A DNA stretch of 64,000 bases from Melanocharis versteri (Eukaryota > Chordata > Aves > Passeriformes > Melanocharitidae), in contig VZTG01001100.1 in the NCBI GenBank assembly GCA_013397845.1, positions 372,001 to 436,000 on the forward strand, given 5' to 3'. Of this stretch, positions 54,001 through 58,610 are shown piece by piece. The notes beneath the pieces were generated by a model that ran no database searches, was not told the DNA's origin, and worked only from the letters and a program-made list of their open reading frames with translations. The position numbers and the translations under genes are program-made. Each line of letters opens with the position of its first letter. Positions within the stretch are counted from its first letter, which is position 1.

Positions 54001-57000
54001 GGGAGTGGTGCTGTAGGTTCTTACGAGTCACTTCCAACACGAGACATTCTGTGATACCTTTAACATTTCCTAATAACATGCAATAATAAATAGCCAATCA
54101 AGAACACATTATCTAAGTAGTGCATTGGTTCACTTAAAATGTTTCTAGCTTATTTTTGGGTGGAAACAGTAAGTACAAAACAAAAAGCTTATGTAGTGGT
54201 GGGAATTAGCCTTGAAAGAATTATATCGTGTTGGATCAACTTTTATGTATCTACACTGCATAAATTATTTTAGAAGAAAATGTATGTTACCATATTAACT
54301 TTTTAACCAAGCAATAGATTCTTTTTCATATATAATTTTTTTCAAAAATCCGTGACTAATAATGGGTTGCCTGTAACATGTAAATTGAACAATAGTACTA
54401 GTGTTTGGTCAAGTATGTAGATTGGAAGGTCAAACAACAGTGAACAAGCCATGGAATACTAAAAATTCTAAAGCCCTTTTTCTTCCTTCTAACAGAGTAA
54501 CTTCCTGCAGAACTTTTTATCTCTTTCATTGCCAAAAGGAAGTAATAAAAATTCTGGTAATGTGTCTACTCTCTGGCTAAAGCTGCTACTGAACATATCT
54601 TTTGGAGAAGATGGACAACAGATGGTCATGAAGATAAATGGGTTTTTAGACCAGATCATTGAAATGTGTAAATACAAGCACAAGAGCAGCCAACATCTAG
54701 CACTTCTTATTCTACATAACATATGTTTTAGTCCAGCTAATAAACCAAAGATACTAGGTAATGGTAAGTATCTGAAGGGTGTGCAAACTGTTGTTCTCTG
54801 AGAATATCATGGCTTCCAGACTATATTTTCATGGCAGCTTGTGTTACTGACCAAGAATTTAGTATTGTTTTTTAGAAGAGCATTTATATAAAAATTATTT
54901 TTTTAGAAGTAATTACAGAATACATATTTTGGCAGAGAGACAGTTACAATAATACATAATAAAAGGAAAAGCAAACACATAGTTTTAAAAAGAAAATCAA
55001 GGTTCATTGTTAGGCAGATCATTTGGATATAATAACACATTATGAATGAAAGGATTTTTGCAGTTTTCTCAAACAGCTAGTTTTTCAGGGAGGATTGAAG
55101 GATTCATTGTGTCGGTCAGTTTGAAATAACTGAAGTTCCTACCTTTCGGTTGGACAAAACTTTCTTAGCTTGTGCAAATCATGAATGTTGAGACAAACTA
55201 TTTTATGCCCTGTCATATACAGAAAATGATTACGATAGTGATAAAGTTATGTCATGGCATATATATTTAATGTAACAACGTGTTCAGAACCTTTTTCTTG
55301 GTTGTTTGTAGAAGGCGTGTTTCTTTCTCCCATTTAATTACAGAGAGAATGCTCCTGTCTTTGTTTTAAGTTCTCAGCAGGTTTTCCATAGTGTCCATGT
55401 TCTTTATTTTTTCCTAAGAGGTGGATTTATTGCCTTAATTAAATATACATTATTCAGTTACATAATCTATGAATATTTGTTGTGAAGTGAACAAGCAAAG
55501 TTGAAGAGTCTGGCTTCAGAGCAATGCTAGAAAATTGAGGCACCTACAGTGGGTTGGCAAATATTTCTCATCGGTTGCAAATCATCTGCATAATAAGTAT
55601 GAAGGAAAATAGAAACATCTTAATATCCATCCTGATGTGCCTCTAATTGTGGCCACTGGGACTTATAAAACAGTTTCACAGCTTACTCAGTCCCTAAGCA
55701 TAGCTGATAGCTATACATAATGTTCATGTTTTATTACTGGTTGCTTAACTTCTTAGCATTACTTGTTTTTGTTTTGCTATATTATTTTTAACACTTCTTT
55801 CAATGTACTGTGCTGATTTTATGAGCATATTGAAATTTAATCGATAATAAAGTTTCTGTAATTCCTCTGCCATACCAGTAATCATCGTAAAAATAAGTGT
55901 ACTCCAAGCATCAATCTACTGAGGCATGTAGATATATTTACATTGCTCTTGATTATATTTTCTAGATGCATTTGGTTTCATTTTTTTTTATTTGTCTCAT
56001 TAGATCAAGCAATTGCAGTACTGTCTGCCTGTTTGGAAAGTAACAGTCCTGCTGTTCAGAGAATAGGAGCAGCTTCGCTTTGGGCTTTGCTTCACAACTG
56101 TCAGAAGGTTAGTATTTGAGAAATCTGTGAAAAAACTGTAATGTTATACTTTTATGCTGTAAACAATACAGTAATCTCGAAGTAAGTAATAATAAAGTTT
56201 ACAATAGTCATTCTGTTTTATTTTAATCGCGTAGCTGCTGAGGCTGGGAGATTAAACAGCATGGTATAGAAGCAGCTTGTCCTTAGTAATTTGTGACTAC
56301 GTATATAAATGCAGTCTATATGATGATACAGTCATATTAATTCTAAAAATTCCTGCATCTCATGCTCTGATGAATTACTGTAATTTTTTAAACTTTGCTG
56401 TTAGAGTGTAATCATGTGGGCAAGAAAGCTCATTGTGTTTTGTGTGTTTGTGTGTGCTACAGGCAAAAGTGACTTTGAAGAATCCATCCATAAGGAGAAG
56501 AATAGATGAGGCTTATTCTTTAGTGAAGAAACGTAAGTCTTACTTCTACCTAATGCCAATTCTTAATTTTTCCATCATTAAAGCATTTCAATTTATATAA
56601 TCACAGTAAGTTTTTGTTGAGCTACAAGTTTTTGAAAGGATACTTTTGTCCCTAAAATCACAGTTAGCAATATGGTTTATGGTTGGGCATCTTATAAATA
56701 CAGATGGAGAAAAATGCCTTAGGTAAAGACCTTAGGTAATTGTCAAGATTAGTTTTGAAGCATCAGTGTGATCATACTTACAATAAAAATCCTTCTTTGC
56801 ACAGTACAGTTCTGTGAACCTTTAAATCTTAAATTTAGTGATAAGAAAAATTGTTCTTTTAGCATTGATTTTGCTTAACTGTGCTCAGCCTCAGGGTGTT
56901 GAGCCACATAGAGAGGGGATCAGAACAGAGCTTTGTTCCAACATTAAAATACTGTGCCATGGGTTAGTGACATTCTGAAAGCTTGAGATTTTTGCTCAAG

Positions 57001-58226
57001 TAGCTGAAAATAACTCTTGTTTGAATGGTTTTGATACAATAGGTTCAGCTGAAGAGCATTCAGTATGAAAGGTGTTCAAACACTGGTCTGTAGCTGGAGC
57101 TTCAGTAGCTAATTATGGGTTTATTGGTTGTTAGTCACATCAAGTTAGTCTAATCTTGAAAGGACATGATAATGTCTCATTTTAGGCTAATAAGCTTTCC
57201 TACTAATTTAAATTGTTCTATTGATGTACTCATAGAAGTTTATTGATTGAGGGGCTTATAATACCAGGTTTCCATAGTGTTTGCATAACAGATTTGCCAA
57301 AATTTCTGTCTACATTGACCATTGTTGGTACCCTAATAAGGAGAAGATGTATTTTTGATAGAACATCTCATGATAATTTTCCTGTGCTGTCACCCAAATT
57401 CATTCATTTTGTGCATGTACTGTTCTTTCAAACTCAGGCTTTACTGAGTTAATCACTAAACATAAGAATACAATATTTCATATACTGGTAATATATTAAT
57501 AAATAGGTACGTTTGTATTGTTCCTTATAGCAGAACTACCACTGATCAGAGACTTTTCAAAATACCATGTTGAGTTAACAAGGTAGAAATATGCACCTTT
57601 TACGGACTAGCACCTTGTAATATTAATCTCCATTTATTTGTGTACTGCTACAGAACATGAAGTCCCAGACTGAACTACTGATTTTTAATTCAATAAACAT
57701 TTACATATCAAAATATGGAGTATAAAAGATTTTACGCAACTGTACCTATTACAGTTTACAGTCACTTAATATGTCATCAATATTGTCATTAAAATATTCC
57801 TGCATTAAGGTTCTCAACTAGTCTGTGCTTGTAAAGCTTTGATCACTTAACAGTGATAATCGGGCTATAATGGTAGATTGTTCTTCTGAGTACACGTGGG
57901 GGAATTTTTCAACATGGCTATTGTTATTTTACATTTCCTGCTTTGTCCTACCCAAGGAAAAAAGCAAAACAGACTTTGCAACATAAAGTATTAGTATTTG
58001 ATTTGCTACTCATTAATACAGAGGTAAAGGTCATAAATCAGCAGGAATTCTAGCGAAGCATTTGATACAGTCTTTGGAAAAGGAATTTTATATTAAGAAT
58101 CAATTAGAAATTGAAATCTTGGGTTTTTTTTTTTTCTTTTCAGGTTCTCCCCAGCCAGAAGAAAATGAACTACATGCCTACCATGTAAAATGCTTAGAGA
58201 ATATAGTGCAGCTTCTTGATTGTTAA
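1..58226 (+). CDS. RTTN: Rotatin, C-terminal ~70% (35 coding exons, 5' partial)
   Basis: This is the gene-level entry; the individual exons follow, numbered e1-e35 within the window. Joining them gives 4,692 nt, that is 1,563 codons plus TAA, with all splice phases in agreement. The product is alpha-helical and Leu-rich throughout, as expected of rotatin's armadillo/HEAT-like repeats. I recognise it from the C-terminal blocks HAQLNLDSLKPGKAQ, MQLLRNCLFQNEECK, ALKAHLVPVLHSLWPW, CFSPANKPKIL and RRRIDEAYSL, which match my memory of vertebrate rotatin. A Ser/Thr/Pro-rich, probably disordered linker (about residues 858-950) divides two helical blocks. Family knowledge: rotatin (fly Ana3) acts at centrioles and basal bodies, is needed for building and elongating full-length centrioles and for left-right patterning, and human mutations cause microcephaly and polymicrogyria. 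No membrane segment, signal peptide or catalytic motif is visible. No frameshift or in-frame stop was found, so the gene looks functional. Confidence 0.93.
2117..2233 (+). CDS. RTTN: RTTN exon e2
   Basis: Thirty-nine codons (residues 22-60), phase 0 to 0, beginning VNSTAKDILIHLLQGR and ending CPVIPVLQ. The acceptor is ..ctgagcag and the donor CAG|gtactt, which has a weak match to consensus at +5. The following intron (2234-4017) is AT-rich with no repeat I recognise. Confidence 0.9.
4018..4157 (+). CDS. RTTN: RTTN exon e3
   Basis: Encodes residues 61-106 plus two bases of the next codon, including ADTKDSLGKCILSLSE and RLQAALRLLFSKKQ. The acceptor follows a T/G-rich tract ending gtcttag. The donor is CT|gtaagtaa, so reading on gives TAA at once, as expected if splicing is required. 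The next intron is short (4158-4377, 220 nt). Confidence 0.92.
4378..4549 (+). CDS. RTTN: RTTN exon e4
   Basis: Its first base completes a Leu codon (CT+G), then VRSVAPKHLAFHLLNEEG through to LKLHDKMDSIIK at the donor AAG|gttagt. Residues 107-164, ending in phase 0. The following intron (4550-5465, 916 nt) contains only pyrimidine-rich stretches near 5,010-5,060. Confidence 0.93.
5466..5565 (+). CDS. RTTN: RTTN exon e5
   Basis: AETVEKLYDILTSEAVDLVL then RKSAAEQLAVILE, a typical pair of repeat helices. Acceptor ..acttttag; donor GAAG|gtgaaa in phase 1. An alternative AG four bases downstream (gcag) would break the phase. The following intron (5566-6552, 987 nt) shows nothing recognisable. Confidence 0.92.
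6553..6641 (+). CDS. RTTN: RTTN exon e6
   Basis: Starts by completing Asp (G+AT), then TKMHDIVKKLGVIEKILAYL and NECVHVDGK. Acceptor ttttcctacag, donor AAG|gtaaaa, phase 1 to 0. The following intron (6642-8738, 2.1 kb) holds a 27-base poly(A) tract and is otherwise unremarkable. Confidence 0.92.
6958..6984 (+). repeat. Poly(A) tract, 27 nt
   Basis: An uninterrupted run of about 27 A in the intron between e6 and e7. No retroposed gene body is recognisable just upstream and no flanking duplication is obvious, so it is probably a simple repeat. Confidence 0.9.
8739..8856 (+). CDS. RTTN: RTTN exon e7
   Basis: LMESIVVPCLTLLRKIVCAD then PVVRLSLAQQPSLLLLLFR; a strongly hydrophobic repeat helix, not a membrane span. 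Acceptor gttcctgcag, donor AGAG|gtagag, phase 0 to 1. The next intron is short (8857-9113). Confidence 0.93.
9114..9210 (+). CDS. RTTN: RTTN exon e8
   Basis: Completes Val, then SLILQSDHAVLTETAVLLCL and LLFDEVARTET, ending in TG of a Trp codon before gtatga. Phase 1 to 2. The following intron (9211-9977, 767 nt) is AT-rich with no recognised element. Confidence 0.92.
9978..10046 (+). CDS. RTTN: RTTN exon e9 (69 nt)
   Basis: One of the smallest exons: completes Trp, then ADGTASNNSEVPAFSLPVAV and V-R. Acceptor ctcttgcag, donor AG|gtacgt, phase 2 to 2, so skipping it would keep the frame. The next intron (10047-10385) carries a short TTGG repeat. Confidence 0.9.
10062..10092 (+). repeat. TTGG short tandem repeat
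   Basis: Four consecutive GGTT units and a degenerate continuation, about 15 nt after the e9 donor. Confidence 0.75.
10386..10574 (+). CDS. RTTN: RTTN exon e10
   Basis: Sixty-three residues including YHLPVRITAHHVVSPNTVVV and KMAWNLSWYHGIENLLQLI, ending AT|gtgagc inside an Ile codon. Phase 2 to 2. The following intron (10575-11257, 683 nt) contains a G/T-rich stretch near 11,050-11,106. Confidence 0.94.
11258..11497 (+). CDS. RTTN: RTTN exon e11
   Basis: A 240-nt exon (phase 2 to 2), residues about 385-464. It reads FLDSLKLSSEDILILKITHT, then IIQAASHRDVRTALTRLSFY and a Cys/Gly-containing loop KCGSGPCGTTLKSFVW. Acceptor ccttttcag, donor ACAG|gtaagc. The following intron holds a microsatellite and a CR1 copy, listed separately. 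Confidence 0.95.
11610..11686 (+). repeat. TA/CA compound microsatellite
   Basis: Blocks of CATA, TATATA, CACACA (about nine CA units) and TATATC run together. It directly abuts the CR1 copy that follows. It is likely to be length-polymorphic. Confidence 0.85.
11690..12465 (+). mobile_element. CR1 LINE fragment, sense
   Basis: A decayed 3' portion of a CR1 retrotransposon in the gene's orientation, inside the intron after e11. Recognisable consensus-like segments in order are: a 'tgcagagtcctgcatctggg' stretch (end of ORF2), 'aggacctgggcatcctggtg', 'ggtgagaccacatctggagc', 'ggttgcccagagatgttgta' and a 3' end near 'gtttccaatctcaaagatt'. The reading frame is interrupted by many stops, so it is a dead 5'-truncated copy. 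The boundaries are approximate. Confidence 0.9.
12904..13048 (+). CDS. RTTN: RTTN exon e12
   Basis: RFLQVHPASVEDEKLLVDVL followed by RFLNKLLREQKSNLESDHLK and WILKSLLKN, a clear amphipathic helix pair. Acceptor ttgtattgcag, donor AAT|gtaaga, phase 2 to 0. The next intron (13049-13830, 782 nt) has no recognised element. Confidence 0.94.
13831..13985 (+). CDS. RTTN: RTTN exon e13
   Basis: QPKSLMGLLVRPESQVQDEM then DETQAAVRQRLDKELIRLFN and MLLVHSMSVADR. The acceptor is a tandem NAGNAG (ttttagcag|cca): use of the second AG would remove only the first Gln codon. Donor ACAG|gtacag, phase 0 to 2. The acidic/Gln-rich start probably forms a helix facing solvent. Confidence 0.94.
13986..15244 (+). other. 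Intron after e13, mostly unassigned
   Basis: 1.26 kb of AT-rich intron. Apart from the short CR1 tail at about 14,843 I see nothing in it. The predicted peptides here have no recognisable family features. Confidence 0.7.
14843..14905 (+). mobile_element. CR1 3' tail, sense, short
   Basis: A 60-nt remnant with the typical 3'-terminal pattern (gataatccttgtaggtccct, then tccaactta, a degraded attctnn repeat and 'tgtgattctgg'). The rest of the element is missing, as is usual for 5'-truncated CR1 insertions. Confidence 0.7.
15245..15464 (+). CDS. RTTN: RTTN exon e14
   Basis: Completes Arg (AG+A), then EGLELAGSFRTELALKLLQC, PSLERTLQGMVHVTALPGW and CKKYLTGLLE. Donor GAG|gtaagt is near-perfect; phase 2 to 0. 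The following intron (15465-17133, 1.67 kb) is AT-rich and holds nothing I recognise. Confidence 0.94.
17134..17262 (+). CDS. RTTN: RTTN exon e15
   Basis: VISSFYVEWGGNAMSFMGKG then VTKSTVLCLLHLSHEMTARA and KDM; phase 0 to 0, 43 codons. I chose the acceptor cccactctcag at 17133 because the pyrimidine-rich alternative ending at 17099 would place TAA in the first codon. Donor ATG|gtgagt. The following intron (17263-18578) has a short TA repeat near 17,757-17,771. Confidence 0.9.
18579..18686 (+). CDS. RTTN: RTTN exon e16
   Basis: DWISLWSLPYDNSEEQVPSH then LGLAWLVPLWVDRDPE, phase 0 to 0 (36 codons). Acceptor ttctaatcag, donor GAG|gttagt. The sequence is Trp-rich (four Trp). The following intron (18687-19300, 614 nt) shows nothing recognisable. 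Confidence 0.95.
19301..19459 (+). CDS. RTTN: RTTN exon e17
   Basis: VRFTALGIGSALTSLEIGCI then ALAESCQNISGGLWGTVINI and LLDQSECSMVRRE: a classic ARM/HEAT repeat pattern. Phase 0 to 0, 53 codons; donor GAG|gtatgt. The following intron (19460-20817, 1.36 kb) is AT-rich without recognised elements. Confidence 0.95.
20818..20889 (+). CDS. RTTN: RTTN exon e18 (72 nt)
   Basis: AAFILQNLLVIPIPTEDTKD then CIWQ; joined to e17 it completes the repeat helix MVRREAAFILQNLLVIP. Acceptor aatttctttcag, donor CAA|gtgagt, phase 0 to 0. The next intron is 3.4 kb (20890-24271); apart from an antisense CR1 it shows nothing recognisable. Confidence 0.94.
21335..21670 (-). mobile_element. CR1 LINE fragment, antisense
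   Basis: The reverse complement of a CR1 3' region lies in the 3.4-kb intron after e18. Diagnostic plus-strand segments are 'accaggttgctcagggcc', 'atggagactgcacaatctct', 'ctgggcagcttgttctaatg', 'gtcactggatgccagtgaga' and 'ctgataagatcccctggaga'. Moderate divergence suggests an old insertion. The right-hand end fades out, so that boundary is uncertain. Confidence 0.93.
21690..24240 (+). other. Intron interior after e18, unassigned
   Basis: About 2.5 kb of AT-rich intron between the antisense CR1 and e19. I see no exon, RNA gene or repeat that I recognise. Confidence 0.6.
24272..24464 (+). CDS. RTTN: RTTN exon e19
   Basis: GPCVHDEESGLSQTGIPALK then ALLYHCQFYEHVNQMVKHCY and, towards the end, a polar stretch leading into the linker (YKEDNLNIEKGGIT). 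Cys- and His-rich but with no spaced zinc-ligand motif. Phase 0 to 1; donor CTG|gtaagt. The following intron (24465-27255) contains the probable LTR. Confidence 0.94.
25301..26191 (-). mobile_element. Probable solo LTR of an avian endogenous retrovirus
   Basis: An approximately 890-bp block whose composition differs from the surrounding intron. Read on the minus strand it starts TGTC and ends GACACA, giving TG...CA termini. It contains an AATAAA-type signal (complement of about 25,561-25,570) with TATATAAATATA-like sequence after it. No gag, pol or env-like coding is seen beside it, so it would be a solo LTR. The heptamer CCAAGTC occurs immediately left (25,294-25,300) and 3 nt beyond the right end (26,195-26,201). 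The family is not assigned; an unclassified repeat is the alternative. Confidence 0.45.
27256..27338 (+). CDS. RTTN: RTTN exon e20 (linker)
   Basis: FDDSLNLWKAPPSQSKSSHS then HSTSETM: low-complexity Ser/His-rich sequence that begins the disordered linker. Acceptor tttccctacag, donor ATG|gtaact, phase 1 to 0. It is followed by the longest intron (27339-33393). Confidence 0.88.
27339..33393 (+). other. Longest intron (6.05 kb), no recognised element
   Basis: This separates linker exons e20 and e21. It is AT-rich. I noted a small inverted repeat at 28,326-28,352 and a triple 14-bp repeat at 30,262-30,324, but no CR1 or exon-like frame with good splice sites. An extra phase-0 linker exon cannot be excluded because that region of rotatin is poorly conserved. 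Confidence 0.6.
33394..33502 (+). CDS. RTTN: RTTN exon e21 (linker)
   Basis: ILSASPSLGSVTELQATVPS then SASFIPETVVDRLTAQ, Ser/Thr/Pro-rich, continuing the linker. Acceptor atggctttctag, donor CAAG|gtaagt, phase 0 to 1. The next intron (33503-34187, 685 nt) has no recognised element. Confidence 0.9.
34188..34386 (+). CDS. RTTN: RTTN exon e22
   Basis: The linker ends here (QSDTTITESPSQHDSPMSAA) and the second helical block begins (RAVVTPALLSAVCSLLHNLL, VVMPKETGIALQRTHLLTTL). Acceptor cacactctag, donor GCAG|gtatga, phase 1 to 2. The following intron (34387-35413) contains only A/C-rich low-complexity sequence near 35,050-35,092. Confidence 0.94.
35414..35504 (+). CDS. RTTN: RTTN exon e23
   Basis: Completes Ser, then LVSANLVERCILELKAPLGH and RCHIEHVKAQ. 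Acceptor attttgttttag, donor CAG|gttaga, phase 2 to 0. The following intron (35505-36505, 1 kb) shows nothing recognisable. Confidence 0.93.
36506..36659 (+). CDS. RTTN: RTTN exon e24
   Basis: VLLLLQYLSSVSRLLKSCLL then VDSHLVSQDELLKPLLGNTF and RILTIRPKDGL. Acceptor atatttaacag has a weak pyrimidine tract; donor TTAG|gtaatg; phase 0 to 1. The next intron is the shortest in the window (156 nt). Confidence 0.94.
36816..36953 (+). CDS. RTTN: RTTN exon e25
   Basis: Completes Asp, then TELTSVLHETWVDFFSLLAT, LLWKSGQISFPSVTAALANH and CTTVI. Acceptor gttgtctttgcag, donor TTG|gtaatg, phase 1 to 1, so skipping would keep frame. The following intron (36954-37800, 847 nt) has no recognised element. Confidence 0.94.
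37801..38012 (+). CDS. RTTN: RTTN exon e26
   Basis: Completes Asp, then TISDCIHLSTTYPALYVASL, QFLSVLLNEEGRKQLQDKQS and a last helix QAPVTQLTALIIQ. Acceptor aaccttttag, donor CAG|gtattt, phase 1 to 0. It is followed by a 3.86-kb intron (38013-41875). Confidence 0.95.
38013..41875 (+). other. 3.9-kb intron after e26
   Basis: AT-rich. A somewhat more GC-rich block (about 38,480-38,940) ends in AATAAA-containing sequence, and a perfect 12-bp hairpin lies at 39,139. Neither could be assigned to a family. The rest shows nothing recognisable. Confidence 0.6.
39139..39168 (+). repeat. Perfect 12-bp inverted repeat, 6-nt loop
   Basis: AGATGTAGATAG, loop ACATCT, CTATCTACATCT. It lies deep in the intron after e26. 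No tRNA- or snoRNA-like context surrounds it. Confidence 0.9.
41876..41981 (+). CDS. RTTN: RTTN exon e27
   Basis: VCERKSSKDVLKEVATNALL then SLLAVSKNAQKCALE. Acceptor tcattttcgtag, donor GAAG|gtgagc, phase 0 to 1. Its upstream intron is long and AT-rich; its downstream intron (41982-45307) holds the inverted CR1 pair and an unexplained open frame. Confidence 0.93.
42000..42995 (+). other. Intron segment after e27, unassigned
   Basis: About 1 kb between e27 and the CR1 pair. From about 42,330 it is less AT-rich than the surrounding intron and contains a chance frame of 126 codons (42,474-42,854) with no recognisable domain. It may be an old, unclassified repeat. Confidence 0.4.
43000..43660 (+). 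mobile_element. CR1 LINE fragment, sense (left half of inverted pair)
   Basis: A degraded CR1 3' region. Recognisable segments are 'gggcctggtgggcagcaagc', 'tctagaacagtgcatccagt', 'gagggccatcaggatggttg', 'aagctgagggaactgaccta' and, near the end, 'gacctctggaggccatctct' plus 'tccagcttgaatt'. Its 3' end meets the 3' end of the next, oppositely oriented CR1. Confidence 0.9.
43661..44830 (-). mobile_element. CR1 LINE fragment, antisense (right half of inverted pair)
   Basis: Over 1.1 kb of reverse-complement CR1. It starts with the remnant tail repeat 'tacaatcatagaatgcattg', continues through 'cttctaggccaactcccctg', 'ctccaggtggggtctcacca' and 'gtccaggtccctctgggtgg', and reaches the end of ORF2 ('atggatccctgagggacacc', 'agaagaccacgtcaaaatcc'). 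It is the best-preserved CR1 in the window but its frame is broken. The 5' truncation point near 44,830 is approximate. Confidence 0.93.
44916..45251 (+). other. Unassigned 112-codon open segment beside exon e28
   Basis: An open frame without an interior stop, bounded on the left by an acceptor-like tract (ttgctttccttag, ending 44,915) and ending in TAA overlapping an AATAAA (about 45,248-45,255). The peptide looks protein-like, for example ALISRSFTLLNSIVEDILEN and NVFLLLESIQRDACHLLNHL. It is not in the RTTN splice phase: entry from e27 would read a different frame and hit TAG. It could be a retroposed fragment, a cryptic terminal exon or chance. I do not recognise the family. Confidence 0.4.
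45308..45402 (+). CDS. RTTN: RTTN exon e28
   Basis: Completes Ala, then DLIDSCIENMKHIHAQLNLD and SLKPGKAQRKK. HAQLNLDSLKPGKA is one of the segments by which I recognise rotatin. Acceptor cttttgtcttccag, donor AAG|gtagct, phase 1 to 0. A TTTG repeat starts about 50 nt into the next intron (45403-49085). Confidence 0.95.
45453..45481 (+). repeat. TTTG tandem repeat
   Basis: About seven TTTG/GTTT units, roughly 50 nt downstream of the e28 donor. Confidence 0.9.
45640..46830 (+). other. Pyrimidine-rich intron block
   Basis: About 1.2 kb in the intron after e28 in which the plus strand is markedly rich in C and T (many ctt, tct and ctcc runs), unlike the A/T-balanced flanks. Several overlapping chance frames result. 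No family was recognised. Confidence 0.5.
46830..48500 (+). other. Intron interior after e28, unassigned
   Basis: About 1.7 kb with no recognised exon, RNA gene or repeat, ending at a short antisense CR1. Confidence 0.6.
48505..48640 (-). mobile_element. CR1 3' fragment, antisense, short
   Basis: The reverse complement of a CR1 tail: 'tcacagaatattctgagttg', 'gaagagacctccaatgatca' and 'caagcccagttctta'. About 135 nt remain. Confidence 0.8.
49086..49163 (+). CDS. RTTN: RTTN exon e29 (78 nt)
   Basis: EDNLVKELRCSMQLLRNCLF then QNEECK, a hallmark rotatin segment. Acceptor ttttctctggatag, donor AAA|gtaagt, phase 0 to 0. The next intron (49164-50578) has an A/C-rich tract at 49,564-49,628 and T-rich sequence after it. 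Confidence 0.95.
49564..49628 (+). repeat. A/C-rich low-complexity tract
   Basis: Alternating A runs and C runs (aaccccaaaaccaccccaac and similar). Comparable tracts occur near 35,050 and 62,083. Confidence 0.8.
50579..50705 (+). CDS. RTTN: RTTN exon e30
   Basis: MAALKAHLVPVLHSLWPWFL then ADDSSMQIALHLLCVYTENY and PA. The ATG at its start is an internal Met, not a start codon. Acceptor gttgttgtag, donor GCAG|gtatga, phase 0 to 1. The following intron (50706-52467, 1.76 kb) has no recognised element. Confidence 0.95.
52468..52667 (+). CDS. RTTN: RTTN exon e31
   Basis: Completes Gly, then a Ser-rich loop (WASGGQSSLPSARSAAGNSL), YILKLASHVSNDNSPVQQVV and ISNLALSHDCKGIIQK. Acceptor attgctttaag, donor AAG|gtaagt, phase 1 to 0. 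The following intron (52668-54495, 1.83 kb) holds a weak CR1 tail near 54,000. Confidence 0.95.
53970..54057 (+). mobile_element. Possible CR1 3' tail, sense
   Basis: 'cacttccaacacgagacatt' then 'ctgtgat' resembles a degraded CR1 terminus, with 'ctgtaggttcttacgag' before it. It is too short and divergent to be certain. Confidence 0.45.
54496..54763 (+). CDS. RTTN: RTTN exon e32 (largest, 268 nt)
   Basis: SNFLQNFLSLSLPKGSNKNS, then TLWLKLLLNISFGEDGQQMV, IIEMCKYKHKSSQHLALLIL and ICFSPANKPKILGN. Acceptor ccttctaacag, phase 0 to 1. Two in-phase donors lie 6 nt apart (gtaatg at 54758 and gtaagt at 54764); I chose the second because it matches consensus better. The next intron (54764-56003) has no recognised element. 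Confidence 0.95.
56004..56107 (+). CDS. RTTN: RTTN exon e33
   Basis: Completes Asp, then QAIAVLSACLESNSPAVQRI and GAASLWALLHNCQK, a clear ARM repeat. Acceptor tttgtctcattag, donor AAG|gttagt, phase 1 to 0. The next intron is 355 nt (56108-56462) with a TGTG-rich stretch before its acceptor. Confidence 0.95.
56463..56532 (+). CDS. RTTN: RTTN exon e34 (70 nt)
   Basis: AKVTLKNPSIRRRIDEAYSL then VKK; the basic RRR leads into the last helix. Acceptor gtgtgctacag, donor AAAC|gtaagt, phase 0 to 1. The following intron (56533-58143, 1.6 kb) has no recognised element. Confidence 0.94.
58144..58226 (+). CDS. RTTN: RTTN exon e35, C-terminus and stop
   Basis: Completes Arg, then SPQPEENELHAYHVKCLENI and VQLLDC, ending TAA at 58224-58226. 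The acceptor lies after a long T tract (ttttcttttcag). The last helix, YHVKCLENIVQLL, fits rotatin's extreme C-terminus. The 3' UTR follows in the same exon. Confidence 0.95.
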
Positions 58227-58610
58227 TGGTCATCAGTCGACTTTTCATGTAGAAATTGAACAGCTTGTTCAATGAGAGCCTGAAATTTGAAGAAAGCACT
58301 TCTGATTCACAGATCTGTGGCAGCAGCAAATCTGCTGTGGAAGAAATTTATGAAGCCTTTGAGGAAGGAGTTCATCACTTTGAACCAAAGAAATTGCACT
58401 ATATCTGGTTCAAACTATTTGTACTGTAATCCCAATGGGAAATTATAATTATGCTACTATGTAAAGTATGTACACAGAAGAAGGGATGTAGGGGGGGAAA
58501 GATTTGAAAAATGAGTAATTTTCTTAAATTATGCATTGAAATTGTTACTGTAAAGTATTAGAATTTCTAGTGTAGATTGTTCTTAATAAAGGGGTTTTTA
58601 ACTGAGAACA
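58227..58610 (+). other. RTTN: RTTN 3' UTR
   Basis: About 380 nt between the TAA and the expected cleavage site. It is AT-rich with no long open frame. The 3' boundary is inferred as about 20 nt after the AATAAA. Confidence 0.8.
58585..58590 (+). promoter_or_regulatory. Polyadenylation signal AATAAA
   Basis: A canonical hexamer about 360 nt after the stop codon, followed by G/T-rich sequence (58,617-58,632, and again near 58,697-58,753) suited to a downstream element. It is the first canonical signal after the stop. Confidence 0.85.

Noticed and set aside
1..58226. U12-type (AT-AC or GTATCCTT) introns
   Set aside because: I read every donor in the model: all are ordinary GT sites with AG acceptors and none has the U12 donor motif.
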